From assembly GCF_001995095.2 (NCBI RefSeq), contig NZ_MTSD02000005.1, positions 173,254 through 237,253 on the forward strand: a DNA stretch of 64,000 nucleotides, written 5' to 3'. This document shows, piece after piece, positions 17,505-26,353 of this stretch. This DNA comes from Oceanospirillum linum. Its GTDB lineage: Bacteria; Pseudomonadota; Gammaproteobacteria; Pseudomonadales; Halomonadaceae. The notes under the pieces were generated by a model. The model saw nothing but the letters and a program-made list of their open reading frames with translations. It searched no databases and was not told the origin of the DNA. A program made the position numbers and the translations under genes. Numbering within the stretch: the first letter of the stretch is position 1; every line of letters starts with the position of its first letter.

Positions 17505-17533
17505 TAGTCGGCACTGATGCAGCCCGTTATAAT
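17505..17533 (+). promoter_or_regulatory. Possible ybjN promoter
   Basis: Consensus -10 TATAAT at 17528-17533 with no good -35 at the expected place (17505-17510). The rest of the 368-base gap between the divergent tctC and ybjN genes is AT-rich near 17380-17430 and shows no other clear element. Confidence 0.4.
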
Positions 17534-17590
17534 AGCCGGAATAATAACACCGATGACTGAACCGGTTTTTCCCACTTAATTGAGGCGACT

Positions 17591-18070
17591 ATGGAACCCC
17601 TATTTGTACCTGACAGTGATCAGGTCCAGCGCTGGCTAAATGAAGGCTCAACCACGAACTACATCTGTGAGCACTGCGAAGGCTTGCACCTGACCGATCT
17701 GCAGCAGCTGGATGGTGTTCTTGATAGCCGGATTTTTGTCGAGTCGGATCATCTGGTGCTGACCACGGAAGTGGAGCTTCGCCCCACAGCGCTTCTGCCG
17801 CTGACCATTGAGATGGGGCGGATCAACATCGCTTTTCCGCACCTGAAAGTCTTTGTGGAAGTCTCGGACGACGCCCTACCCAAGTTGATTATGATGGATA
17901 CCTTACATACCCGGGCTGGTGTTTCTTTCAGCCAGTTCCGCCACTTTCTGCTTAATGTGATGGAGTATACCCGGCAGTTAGTGAGTGACTGCCAGAATAT
18001 GGGGGTCATCACTTATCCTGAAGGTCCCGAAGGGGACGAGGGTGAAAATGAAGGTGAGTATCTTCACTGA
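17591..18070 (+). CDS. ybjN: YbjN family protein
   Basis: The 159-residue protein aligns by eye with E. coli YbjN along its length: VPDSDQVQRWL at the start, CEHCEGLHLTDLQQLDGVLD, ELRPTALLPL, and DDALPKLIMMDTLH, ending in an acidic tail and LH. The fold resembles type III secretion chaperones. In enterobacteria YbjN is a pleiotropic factor linked to motility, surface structures and stress, but its mechanism is not established. ATG 17591 is preceded by GAGGCGACT. A palindrome and a strong terminator follow the stop. Confidence 0.87.
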   Translation: MEPLFVPDSDQVQRWLNEGSTTNYICEHCEGLHLTDLQQLDGVLDSRIFVESDHLVLTTEVELRPTALLPLTIEMGRINIAFPHLKVFVEVSDDALPKLIMMDTLHTRAGVSFSQFRHFLLNVMEYTRQLVSDCQNMGVITYPEGPEGDEGENEGEYLH

Positions 18071-18092
18071 GTGATCTGCCACAGACCGATGA

Positions 18093-18104
18093 GCGAAATT
18101 TCGC
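18093..18104. promoter_or_regulatory. Palindrome, possible enhancer for the sigma-54 promoter
   Basis: The perfect 12-bp palindrome GCGAAATTTCGC lies about 95 bases upstream of the sigma-54 promoter at 18199, a normal distance for an activator site, and upstream of an IHF site. The DctD-like activator encoded at 23801 is the candidate binder. Inferred from geometry only. Confidence 0.4.
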
Positions 18105-18110
18105 CGATTT

Positions 18111-18153
18111 AAAATACCCGATCAGCAGGATCTTGCTGATCGGGTATTTTTTT
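18111..18153 (+). terminator. Bidirectional terminator after ybjN
   Basis: A 15-bp perfect stem AATACCCGATCAGCA with its complement around loop GGATCT, preceded by A and followed by seven T. Confidence 0.9.
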
Positions 18154-18172
18154 ATCTTTTTTATCTCTTTAA

Positions 18173-18185
18173 AATCAATGTGTTA
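18173..18185. promoter_or_regulatory. IHF binding-site match
   Basis: AATCAATGTGTTA fits the IHF consensus WATCAANNNNTTR at every defined position. It lies about 15-25 bases upstream of the -24 element and between it and the palindrome at 18093, as expected for looping of an enhancer-bound activator. Confidence 0.6.
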
Positions 18186-18198
18186 TAGGGTTTTGCTT

Positions 18199-18215
18199 TT
18201 GGCCCACGCCTTGCA
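18199..18215 (+). promoter_or_regulatory. Sigma-54 promoter of the TAXI-TRAP operon
   Basis: TTGGCCCACGCCTTGCA: GG at 18201-18202 and GC at 18213-18214, ten bases apart, matching the -24/-12 pattern TGGC-N7-TTGC. Transcription would start about 12 bases downstream, leaving a leader of about 65 bases before 18293. A sigma-54-dependent DctD-like activator is encoded downstream in the same locus, which supports the call. Confidence 0.7.
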
Positions 18216-18292
18216 ATCTTTATCTCTGTACAGATTCCTCTCCTATTGGAATCAGGCAAGACAAAAATAAAAAAGATAAGGAATACATAACA

Positions 18293-19348
18293 ATGAAACA
18301 TTTGATGCAAGGTACTGTTTTGAAAAGTTCTATTTTTAAAAGCACGTTTGTTAAAACCACTGCGATGGCTGCGGCACTGACCGCTTCTGCTTTTACGTCA
18401 GGCGTTCAGGCGCAGGACAGTAAGTCGTATATCTTTGCGACAGCAACGACCGGCGGCACCTATTATCCTGTGGGTGTGGCTGTCAGCACACTGACTAAGG
18501 TGAAGCTGGAACCTACACATAAGATCTCCCTGTCGGCTATCAGCTCTGCCGGTTCTGGCGAAAATGTTAAGTTATTGCGTGAAAATCAGGCGCAGTTTGC
18601 GATTCTGATGGGGTTGTATGGCAGTTGGGCAAAAAATGGTGAAGGCCCTCTGACGAATGCGGGGCCTCAGGAATATCTGCGCTCAGTAACCATGTTGTGG
18701 CCTCAGGTTGAACATTTTCTGGTTACAAAAGATAAAGTAAAAACCGGCACTTTGGATGATCTGCAGAATTTGCAGGGTGCTAGCTTTTCTATCGGCAAGC
18801 GTAACTCAGGCACAGAAGGTGCCAACCGATATATCTTCGGTCAGCTGGGTATCAACCCGGACGAGATGTTTGATCTGGCGTTCTTGGGGTATGGCGCCTC
18901 TGCGGATGCGTTCAGCAACCGTAAAATTGAGGGTATGAACACCTCGGGTGGCATGCCGGTTTCAGCCGTGACCCGTGCGATGGCGGATACCAATACAGAG
19001 GTTTCTCTGCTGGGTGTGACGGAGGATCAGTTAGCCAAAGTGAATGCGAAATTCCCGCTTTGGGTGCCGTACACCATTCCGGCAAATACCTATCCGAATC
19101 AGTCTCAGCCTGTTCAGTCTATGGCTCAGTCTAACTTCCTGGCGGTGCGTGATGACGTGAGTGAAGAGGATGTTTATCAGCTGACAAAGGCGATCTATGA
19201 AAACTTAGGTTTCCTGAAGAATATCCATAAAGCCACATCCGAAATGTCACTGCAAACGTCGATCAATGGCCTTCCGGTTCCGCTGCATCCCGGTGCTCTG
19301 CGTTACTACCGTGAACAGGGCGTAAAGATCCCGGACGCCTTGCTTTAA
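18293..19348 (+). CDS. TAXI family TRAP transporter solute-binding protein
   Basis: The 351-residue precursor has a basic N-terminus, hydrophobic core and signal cleavage around SGVQAQ. The mature part begins KSYIFATATTGGTYYPVGVA, the TTGGTYYPxG motif of the TAXI (TRAP-associated extracytoplasmic immunogenic) family; SAGSGENVKLL, SIGKRNSGTEGANRYIF and GMPVSAVT follow. It captures a solute in the periplasm for the fused permease encoded next. TAXI ligands include glutamate-like and dicarboxylate compounds; the actual ligand here is unknown. It is the first gene after the sigma-54 promoter and is separated from the permease by 236 bases with several hairpins. Confidence 0.93.
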   Translation: MKHLMQGTVLKSSIFKSTFVKTTAMAAALTASAFTSGVQAQDSKSYIFATATTGGTYYPVGVAVSTLTKVKLEPTHKISLSAISSAGSGENVKLLRENQAQFAILMGLYGSWAKNGEGPLTNAGPQEYLRSVTMLWPQVEHFLVTKDKVKTGTLDDLQNLQGASFSIGKRNSGTEGANRYIFGQLGINPDEMFDLAFLGYGASADAFSNRKIEGMNTSGGMPVSAVTRAMADTNTEVSLLGVTEDQLAKVNAKFPLWVPYTIPANTYPNQSQPVQSMAQSNFLAVRDDVSEEDVYQLTKAIYENLGFLKNIHKATSEMSLQTSINGLPVPLHPGALRYYREQGVKIPDALL

Positions 19349-19398
19349 CCTTTTCAGGGCAGGGCCTATCTGAATCCTTAGCAGGGTGTCACTGCATC

Positions 19399-19497
19399 GT
19401 TGCCTGAGCAACGCCGGCTCCCGTAGCTCACACGGTTGCCGGCATGGCATCACTCGGGTACGGGCAGTCTTGCTTATTATGGTCTTGCCCTTTTTTG
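19399..19497 (+). promoter_or_regulatory. Hairpin cluster between TAXI binding-protein and permease genes
   Basis: Three stems occur in a row: GTTGC-CTGA-GCAAC (19399-19412); GCCGGC (19413-19418) with GCCGGC (19438-19443); and GGGCA (19462-19466) with TGCCC (19486-19490) followed by six T. The last may act as a partial terminator, and the whole set would favour binding-protein over permease expression. Role inferred. Confidence 0.5.
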
Positions 19498-19584
19498 TTT
19501 TTCTTTAAGTCTTGCTGGTTGCCTGTTGTTTTTTCAGGCCACCAGCTGCTTTTGCGCAAATCTGCGTTTTAAAAGGACCCTCTT

Positions 19585-21783
19585 ATGAATCAACAGTCAT
19601 TAAGTCATAGGGCTGACCGGGAGCCTCAGGATACGCCTACACCTGAAGAGTTGGATGCTCACTTATCCTCCGACCCGGAATCAGCGGTTCCTGAGCCGGA
19701 AACCCAGGGTTGGTTTGGCAAGTTCACGTTTGCTTTCTGTATTTTTGTCGCGTTAAGCCATATCTACTTCAACACCTTGGGTAATATGTCTGAACTGTGG
19801 TTATCGGCCATGCATTTTGGCATGTTTGGTTTCCTCTGTGCGCTGCTTTACCGGACAGGTAAGGATAAAACCGGTGTAACCAAAACTTTCCATTGGGGCA
19901 TCAATATTCTGCTGGGGGGGTTAAGCCTTGTTGTTGTGGCTTACCTGATGCTGGGAGAATCTGCACTTTATGCCCGAGGCGTTACCTTTATTAGTACGGA
20001 TTGGCTGGCTGCCATTGTAGCGGTGATCCTTGTGGTTGAGTTTGCCCGCCGTACCAGTGGCTGGGTTATTCCGGTCATGATTCTGATCGCACTTTCCTAT
20101 GTGGCATGGTGGGGAAAGTACCTGACCGGGGTTTTTCATTTCCCGGGATTGACAGCTGAAACTCTGCTGTTTCGCAGCTATTTTTCTAATGAAGGTATGT
20201 TCGGTTCCATTGCCCGGATCAGCTCAACCTATGTTTATATGTTTATTCTGTTTGGTGCCTTTCTTGTACGTTCCGGTGCCGGAGAATTTATTATTGAGCT
20301 GGCCCGTTGCGTTGCCGGACGTATGATTGGTGGGCCTGGTCTTGTTGCTGTTGTGGGTTCATCGCTGATGGGGTCAATCTCAGGTTCTGCCGTAGCTAAC
20401 ACGGTATCGACCGGTGTGATCACAATCCCAATGATGAAGCGAGCTGGTTTTCGTCCGGTCTATGCAGGTGGTATTGAGGCAGCGGCTTCAACCGGTGGTC
20501 AGTTGATGCCGCCGGTGATGGGGGCGGGTGCCTTTATTATGGCGTCTTATACACAGGTGCCGTATCTGGAAATTATTACACTGGCCTTCTTGCCCGCGAT
20601 GATCTATTTCCTGTCGGTGGCTTTCTTTGTGCGTATCGAGGCCAAGCGCCTGAATATTCAGGTTGTGGAAGAGGAAACGCCCCGGGCCATAGATATTCTG
20701 AAGCGTGGCTGGCACTCTCTGGTACCTATCGTTGTGTTGGTGGTACTACTGATTTATGGCTTTACACCAACCTATGCGGCAGGCTTCAGTATTCTGAGTG
20801 TGGTGATCGCCTCCTGGTTGTCGCCGAACCCTATGGGGCTGCGTGATATCGCCGGGTCCATGGTGCAGGGTACATACAATATGATCCCGACGGCTGTTCT
20901 TCTGATTGCGGTGGGCCTGGTGATCAATGTGGTTACCACAACCGGTGTTGGTAATACTTTCTCACTGATGATCAGTCAGTGGAGTGGCGGTAGTCTGCTG
21001 ATCAGCCTGGTACTGGTTGCTCTGGCCTCACTGATTGTGGGCATGGGGCTTCCGGTGACGGCGTCTTATATTGTACTGGGTACGCTCTCTGCTCCAGCGC
21101 TTTACAGCCTGATGAATGAATCCCATCTGATCGATTATCTGATGAGTGGTCAGGTTGAAGGTATGGCAAGCGCTATGATTACTCTGAGCCTGCCGAGTCT
21201 TGCCGAGGCATTACCACAGGGGTTAACCCTGGCGCAGGCGCAACAGGTGATCGCAACGTTACCATCCGACTCCCTGGATATGGTGATTGAGCAGGGGTTG
21301 TCCGCAGAAACGCTGACGATTAGCCTGATTTCGGCTCATATGATTATTTTCTGGTTGTCTCAGGACAGTAACGTCACACCACCGGTTTGTCTGGCAGCCT
21401 TTGCGGCAGCAGCTGTTGCCCGGGCAAATCCGATGCGCACAGGTTTTATGGCCTGGCGTTTTGCTAAGGCTCTGTATGTGGTACCGCTGCTGTTCGTCTA
21501 TACACCTTTAATAGGGGGAACCCTGGCGGAAGTGTTGCAGATCTTTATCTTTGCTTGTCTGGGGATGTACGCATTAGCGGGCTTCTTTGAAAATCATCTT
21601 GAAGGGCCGCTTCAGCTTTGGCAGCGTATCTTACTGGTGCCTGCTGCAGGTCTTATGCTGTGGCCGGATCTGGGGCTGGTAGCTCAGCTGGCAGGCTTTG
21701 CCATTTTGTTGGTGCTCTTTGTGTTGAGTCGCCGGGCAGAACCGGTAAACCCTCATCGGGTTGTCAGTGCGGAAGCTGCTTAA
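19585..21783 (+). CDS. TRAP transporter fused permease, TAXI type
   Basis: The 732-residue protein unites the small (DctQ-like) and large (DctM-like) TRAP membrane subunits, as is usual for TAXI systems. A hydrophilic acidic N-terminus of about 45 residues precedes roughly 18 hydrophobic segments. DctM signatures are VVGSSLMGSISGSAVANTVS, GGIEAAASTGGQLMPPVMGA and LVALASLIVGMGLPVTASYI; the C-terminal half has DSNVTPPVCLAAFAAAAVA. It uses the Na+ or proton gradient to import the ligand captured by the upstream protein. Good AAAGGA ribosome site eight bases before ATG 19585. Confidence 0.94.
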   Translation: MNQQSLSHRADREPQDTPTPEELDAHLSSDPESAVPEPETQGWFGKFTFAFCIFVALSHIYFNTLGNMSELWLSAMHFGMFGFLCALLYRTGKDKTGVTKTFHWGINILLGGLSLVVVAYLMLGESALYARGVTFISTDWLAAIVAVILVVEFARRTSGWVIPVMILIALSYVAWWGKYLTGVFHFPGLTAETLLFRSYFSNEGMFGSIARISSTYVYMFILFGAFLVRSGAGEFIIELARCVAGRMIGGPGLVAVVGSSLMGSISGSAVANTVSTGVITIPMMKRAGFRPVYAGGIEAAASTGGQLMPPVMGAGAFIMASYTQVPYLEIITLAFLPAMIYFLSVAFFVRIEAKRLNIQVVEEETPRAIDILKRGWHSLVPIVVLVVLLIYGFTPTYAAGFSILSVVIASWLSPNPMGLRDIAGSMVQGTYNMIPTAVLLIAVGLVINVVTTTGVGNTFSLMISQWSGGSLLISLVLVALASLIVGMGLPVTASYIVLGTLSAPALYSLMNESHLIDYLMSGQVEGMASAMITLSLPSLAEALPQGLTLAQAQQVIATLPSDSLDMVIEQGLSAETLTISLISAHMIIFWLSQDSNVTPPVCLAAFAAAAVARANPMRTGFMAWRFAKALYVVPLLFVYTPLIGGTLAEVLQIFIFACLGMYALAGFFENHLEGPLQLWQRILLVPAAGLMLWPDLGLVAQLAGFAILLVLFVLSRRAEPVNPHRVVSAEAA

Positions 21784-21789
21784 ATCCAA

Positions 21790-21828
21790 GAAGCGGTCAA
21801 TTGAAAAATTGGCCGCTTTTCTTTTTTC
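21790..21828 (+). terminator. Terminator after the TRAP permease
   Basis: AAGCGGTCAATT, loop GAAA, AATTGGCCGCTT, then TTCTTTTTT. One G-T pair. It separates the transporter operon from the two-component genes. A further short inverted repeat GGCCGA (21834-21839) and TCGGCC (21854-21859) follows immediately and ends just before the kinase reading frame. Confidence 0.85.
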
Positions 21829-21863
21829 TGAGGGGCCGAATATTTTGATATGCTCGGCCTTTA

Positions 21864-23801
21864 TTGCTGTTCTTTCTGAACAGCCTTTTTGATGTTTTAT
21901 CTGTGATTGATTCGGGGCTGACTTTGAATGATCCGGTTGTGTCCGCTGGCCGGGCTCGTCTTATATCCTATCCTGTTGCGATTACGTTTTTGGTGGTCTG
22001 TTGTTTGCTGCTAACCGCAGGGGTAAGCCATTACTCCTACTACAGCACCCTGGCTCAATTGGAGCAGGAAAGCCACTTTAAGCTTAATCTATATAAAAAA
22101 GTGGTTCTGAGTGAGTTAAAACGCCATGCCTATCTGCCACTGATGTTATCGAAGGATGATCAGGTGCTGGAGTTCCTGTATGACTCAGAGCTGAAGATGG
22201 AAGGCCAGGCGCTGAACGCTCATCTGGAATCTCTCAGTGAAGGAACTGATGCCCTCAACATCTACCTGATGAACACAGAGGGTACCACGATCGCTACCAG
22301 TAACTGGAAAGAGAAAACCAGTTACCTGGGGGTGAATTATCGTTATCGTCCCTATTTTCTTAATGCACTGGCGGGCCAGCCAAGTATCTTTTTTGCTATC
22401 GGTGTGACCACTAAAATTCCCGGCTTGTTTCTGTCACACCCGGTGTATCTGAATGATGAAGTTGCCGGGGTGGTTGTGCTAAAGGTCAGCATGCGCCCTC
22501 TGGAAAAGCTCTGGGCAGAGCAGGGGGCAGAGAAAGTATTTCTTACCGATGCCAATGATATTATTTTCAGCAGTACCGAGGCGAGCTGGCGTTTTAATGC
22601 GCTCTTTAAACTGACATCCGAGCAAAGAGAAAGCCTGAGGGCTGATCGAAAATATCTGGATTATCCCATAAAGTCGTTACCGATCCTGCGGGATCCTGAG
22701 GTTCAGGATTATCGCCTGATTCGGATTGTTGAGCGTCCCCGACTGGGTAAACATTATCTTTGGCTGACGCAGGCGCTGCCCAACAGTCCCTGGAAGTTGC
22801 ATATCATGGCCAGTGCTTTAGGGGCCAGGGAAGCGGCTATTAACGCCTTTTTTCTGGGACTGCTGCTCTCCAGTCTGGTGGGGCTACTGGCCTATATGCT
22901 GATGAAGCGCAAGCGTGTGGCTGACCGACTGAGAGAGGCCCATGATTTACTGGAGCAACGGGTTGAGGCATGCACAAAGGAGCTTTCCGAAAGCAATCTG
23001 CAATTAACCCATGAGATTGAACAGCGGCAGAAGGCCCATGAGGCCTTGCGTCGTGCTCAGGACGATCTGATTCAAAGCAGTAAGCTGGCGGCACTGGGGC
23101 AGATGTCAGCGGGTATCACCCATGAGCTTAATCAGCCCCTGTCGGCAATTCAGACTTTTGCCCGAAATGGTGAAAAACTGGTGGCACGGGAGCGCTATGC
23201 TGCTGGAGAAAACTTCAGCCGTATTTTTGCCCTCACCAGTCGAATGGGGGAGATCATCAACCACCTTAAAACCTTTGCCCGCAAGAGCCAGAAGCGCCGA
23301 GAGGCGGTGGACCTCCGATTGAGTGTTGAGAACGCCCTGCTACTGGTCGATCATATGAGTCAGCGGGATCAGGTAGAGATCGGCCTTGTGATTGAGGGTG
23401 ATCCGCAGCTTATTGTAGCCGGCGATCCGGTGCGACTGGAGCAGGTATTCGTTAACCTGCTCAGTAATGGTATTCAAGCTCTGCACAGCTCTGATAATCC
23501 TGACAAACGCATCGTGATCCGCCTGAGAGCGGTGCAAGGTCATGCGGAGGTTATTATTCATGATAATGGGCCTGGTTTTGATGATCAGGTACTGGAGTCG
23601 ATTTTCGACCCTTTCTTTACCACCAAAGAGGTCGGTGAAGGGATGGGGCTGGGACTCTCTATTGTCTATGGCATTCTGATGGAGCATAACGGCGAGATTG
23701 ATGCCCGTAATAATCAGGGCGCCGAGATACGTGTCTGCCTGCCTCTTTTTCAACCCCGGAACCAGAAAGTCCATCCGGCCACAGAAGGGAATGACCTGTG
23801 A
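21864..23801 (+). CDS. DctB-like sensor histidine kinase
   Basis: A histidine kinase of up to 645 residues: transmembrane helix near 38-58, periplasmic double-PAS/Cache sensor of about 270 residues (YLGVNYRYRPYFLNALAG is the typical DctB ligand-domain segment), second helix near 325-345, and a coiled-coil linker. The kinase core has H box LGQMSAGITHELNQPLSAI, N box NLLSNGIQA, G1 DNGPGFD, F box DPFFTTKEVGEGMGLGLS and G2. It senses C4-dicarboxylates or the TRAP ligand and phosphorylates the adjoining regulator. The start is uncertain: the frame opens with TTG 21864 and contains GTG 21903 and TTG 21924, the last with CGGGG upstream. The stop overlaps the next start by one base (TGATG). Confidence 0.92.
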   Translation: MLFFLNSLFDVLSVIDSGLTLNDPVVSAGRARLISYPVAITFLVVCCLLLTAGVSHYSYYSTLAQLEQESHFKLNLYKKVVLSELKRHAYLPLMLSKDDQVLEFLYDSELKMEGQALNAHLESLSEGTDALNIYLMNTEGTTIATSNWKEKTSYLGVNYRYRPYFLNALAGQPSIFFAIGVTTKIPGLFLSHPVYLNDEVAGVVVLKVSMRPLEKLWAEQGAEKVFLTDANDIIFSSTEASWRFNALFKLTSEQRESLRADRKYLDYPIKSLPILRDPEVQDYRLIRIVERPRLGKHYLWLTQALPNSPWKLHIMASALGAREAAINAFFLGLLLSSLVGLLAYMLMKRKRVADRLREAHDLLEQRVEACTKELSESNLQLTHEIEQRQKAHEALRRAQDDLIQSSKLAALGQMSAGITHELNQPLSAIQTFARNGEKLVARERYAAGENFSRIFALTSRMGEIINHLKTFARKSQKRREAVDLRLSVENALLLVDHMSQRDQVEIGLVIEGDPQLIVAGDPVRLEQVFVNLLSNGIQALHSSDNPDKRIVIRLRAVQGHAEVIIHDNGPGFDDQVLESIFDPFFTTKEVGEGMGLGLSIVYGILMEHNGEIDARNNQGAEIRVCLPLFQPRNQKVHPATEGNDL

Positions 23802-25189
23802 TGTTTGATACCAGATCTCAACCAAACAACTTTAAGTCGGAACTGACGGTACTCTTTGTTGATGATGAAGAGAATATGCGTCTGTCCGCGGAGCAATGCC
23901 TCCAGTTGGAAGAGTTTCAGGTCGTTACCTGCTCCGATGCTAAGCAGGCTCTGGCTCATTTGGAACCGGGTTATCCGGGGATTCTGGTGACGGATATCCG
24001 TATGCCGGGTATGACGGGCATCGATCTAATGGAGCAGGCCCTGGCTTTAGATCCTGAAATGCCGGTGATTCTGCTTACCGGTCATGGTGATATCGATATG
24101 GCGGTTAGCGCCATGCACAAAGGGGCCTATGACTTTCAGCAGAAGCCGTTTGACCCGGATCACTTTATCCGCATTGTCAGTCATGCCCTGCGACAACGGG
24201 CCCTGGTGCTGGACAATCGTCGTTTGAGGCGCAGCATTGAATCACCGGATCTCCTTGATTCTCTGCTGGTGGGAAAAAATCCTCAGATGCAGGCCCTAAG
24301 AGATACAGTTCTGGATCTGGCAGACCTGCCGGTCAATGTACTGATTCATGGTGAAACCGGGAGTGGCAAAGAGCAGGTGGCGACCTGCCTGCATCAGCTC
24401 AGCCATCGCAAAGCCGCACCCTATGTTGCTCTGAACTGCGCTGCCATGCCTGAGCACCTGTTTGAAAGTGAAGTGTTCGGTTTTGAAAAAGGAGCATTTA
24501 CCGGTGCTGATCGTCAGCGCATTGGTAAACTGGAATACGCCAAGGGCGGAACGGTTTTTCTCGACGAGATTGAAACCATGCCCCTTAATCTGCAGGTAAA
24601 GCTGCTGCGGGTTTTGCAGGAGATGAAAGTTGAGCGTCTCGGTTCTAATCAGCTGGTGGATCTGGATTTTCGCTTAATCGCCGCCACTAAAACTGACCTG
24701 CAGGCGGCCAGTGAACAAGGTGAGTTTCGGGAAGATCTTTATTTTCGTCTTAATGTGGCTGAGATTCATATTCCCCCTTTGAGGGCGCGGCGAGAGGATA
24801 TTCCGCTGTTATTCACACACTTCATCTATCAGTTGGCCCAGGATTATGACCGAGAGCCCTTCGAGCCGAATCTTCAGGATCTTCAGGAACTGATGCAGCA
24901 CCGTTGGCCCGGTAACGTGCGGGAGCTCAAAAATATCGCCCAGCGCTTTGTCTTCGGTCGTCAGGGGCAGAAGCTGGCAGTCTCTGAGCTGATGAAAACG
25001 CCTGCAGCGAAAAGCGGTGTCAGCCTGCAGTGCCAGATGAGAAGTTTTGAGCGAACCCTGTTAGAAAATGCGCTTCGACGCCATAAGGGACAGGTGCAAC
25101 CTCTGCTGGAGGAGCTTGATCTGCCCCGACGTACCTTTAACGAGTTGATGAAAAAACACGGCCTGGAGAGAAAGGACTTTTCCATCTGA
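23801..25189 (+). CDS. Sigma-54-dependent response regulator, DctD/NtrC family
   Basis: About 462 residues. The receiver has acidic VDDEENM, phospho-acceptor in LVTDIRMPGM, LLTGHGD and QKPFDPDHF. The AAA+ domain has Walker A GETGSGKE, an intact sigma-54-contacting GAFTGA loop, Walker B GGTVFLDEIET, and the RWPGNVRELKN arginine-finger region. The C-terminus carries a Fis-type helix-turn-helix (RRHKGQVQPLLEELDLPRRT). It should activate RNA polymerase-sigma-54 at the promoter at 18199 upstream of the TAXI-TRAP genes. ATG 23801 overlaps the kinase stop; a GTG one codon upstream is equally possible. Confidence 0.94.
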   Translation: MFDTRSQPNNFKSELTVLFVDDEENMRLSAEQCLQLEEFQVVTCSDAKQALAHLEPGYPGILVTDIRMPGMTGIDLMEQALALDPEMPVILLTGHGDIDMAVSAMHKGAYDFQQKPFDPDHFIRIVSHALRQRALVLDNRRLRRSIESPDLLDSLLVGKNPQMQALRDTVLDLADLPVNVLIHGETGSGKEQVATCLHQLSHRKAAPYVALNCAAMPEHLFESEVFGFEKGAFTGADRQRIGKLEYAKGGTVFLDEIETMPLNLQVKLLRVLQEMKVERLGSNQLVDLDFRLIAATKTDLQAASEQGEFREDLYFRLNVAEIHIPPLRARREDIPLLFTHFIYQLAQDYDREPFEPNLQDLQELMQHRWPGNVRELKNIAQRFVFGRQGQKLAVSELMKTPAAKSGVSLQCQMRSFERTLLENALRRHKGQVQPLLEELDLPRRTFNELMKKHGLERKDFSI

Positions 25190-25218
25190 AAAGAGGTCGG
25201 CTTGCCTGAAAAGAGATG

Positions 25219-25264
25219 GCCTGTTCTCAGCTCTGAGTAGCACGAACAGGCGAGGGGTTTATTT
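25219..25264. terminator. Hairpin between convergent regulator and desuccinylase genes
   Basis: Perfect arms GCCTGTTC (25219-25226) and GAACAGGC (25244-25251) with an inner CTCAG-CT-CTGAG palindrome, followed by a T-rich stretch (GGGGTTTATTTT) on the plus strand. Confidence 0.55.
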
Positions 25265-25288
25265 TGTCCGGAGAAGTCCGGAGACATA

Positions 25289-26353
25289 TCAGGTAATAAT
25301 CGGTGCAATATCCGGCTGGGAAGGTGGCTCCATAGGCGTATCCGGTTCCAGCTCCTCATTCCAGGCCTCCACCTGGTCGAGAATATCACTGGCGTCCTCT
25401 TTAAAACGGGCGATATGGAACAGGGCTTCGCCTTCGTGTACCAGTGGCAGGTTGACCCGGCCGATCACAATCCCTTCGCAGGGGGCTGTTACCTCAACCT
25501 CGAACTCACCCATAGGATCGGCCACCAGAGCGATAACACTGCCCCGGGTTGTCCGAGCGCCTAACGGGAGCAGTGTCCGCAAAATGCCACTGGTGGGTGA
25601 ACGAACCCAGACAGAGTTGAGGGCAACGGTGGCCTCCTGCGTCTCTTTTTTTCGCCTCACTTTACGTATCATGCCCAGCAGGCGCATCACGTTGATAATG
25701 CCATTGACCCCTGCACGGATACAGACCTCGTCAAAGCGCAAAGCCTCTCCCGCTTCATAGAGAATAACCGGAATGCCACTATCGGCTGCCGCTTTGCGGA
25801 ACGTGCCTTCTTTGCTTTCAGAGTGCAGTACCACCGGCAGGCCAAATGCGTGTGCCATCTCTGTGCCGGTTTTATTTTCCGGATCAAACCGTATCTGAGG
25901 CAGATTGGCTCTGTGCCGTGCCCCTGTATGCAGGTCGATACCATGGGTGGCATGGGAGACCACTTTGGTCAGAAAGGTGTGTGCCAAACGGCCCGCCAGA
26001 GACCCCTTCTGGGAGCCGGGAAAGCTGCGGTTCAGGTCTCTGCCATCGGGTAGGTAGCGGCTATGGGCGATAAATCCGTGGACATTGACGATGGGCACAA
26101 CAATCAGAGTGCCGGAGAGGTTCGCCAGTGAGCGCTGTTTCAGTAGTCGGCGAATGATTTCGACACCATTGATCTCATCGCCATGGATTGCCGCTGAGAT
26201 CAGAAGTACCGGTCCTGGTTTTTTACCATGGATAATCTGTATCGTCAGATTAACATCCGTATTGGTGACCATACCGGCCACCGGAATTTTGAGGGTGCGG
26301 CGTTGACCCGGGTTCAGGGTATGGCCATTGATTTCAAAAGGGCTCGCTTTCAT
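25289..26353 (-). CDS. Succinylglutamate desuccinylase/aspartoacylase family protein
   Basis: The product is about 354 residues, an M14-like zinc carboxypeptidase-fold enzyme. Zinc ligands are visible in SAAIHGDEINGVEIIRR (HGDE) and HGIDLHTGA (His); DGRDLNRSFPG binds the substrate carboxylate; LYEAGEA supplies the catalytic Glu. The C-terminal part (VWVRSPTSGILRTLLPLGA) forms the beta-domain of the family. It is the last gene of an operon with rimB and rimK. This linkage suggests a role in trimming or recycling glutamate or related amide tags rather than arginine catabolism (inference). ATG 26353 has AGGAAG upstream; an in-frame ATG at 26425 is possible. Confidence 0.87.
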   Translation of the reverse strand: MKASPFEINGHTLNPGQRRTLKIPVAGMVTNTDVNLTIQIIHGKKPGPVLLISAAIHGDEINGVEIIRRLLKQRSLANLSGTLIVVPIVNVHGFIAHSRYLPDGRDLNRSFPGSQKGSLAGRLAHTFLTKVVSHATHGIDLHTGARHRANLPQIRFDPENKTGTEMAHAFGLPVVLHSESKEGTFRKAAADSGIPVILYEAGEALRFDEVCIRAGVNGIINVMRLLGMIRKVRRKKETQEATVALNSVWVRSPTSGILRTLLPLGARTTRGSVIALVADPMGEFEVEVTAPCEGIVIGRVNLPLVHEGEALFHIARFKEDASDILDQVEAWNEELEPDTPMEPPSQPDIAPIIT

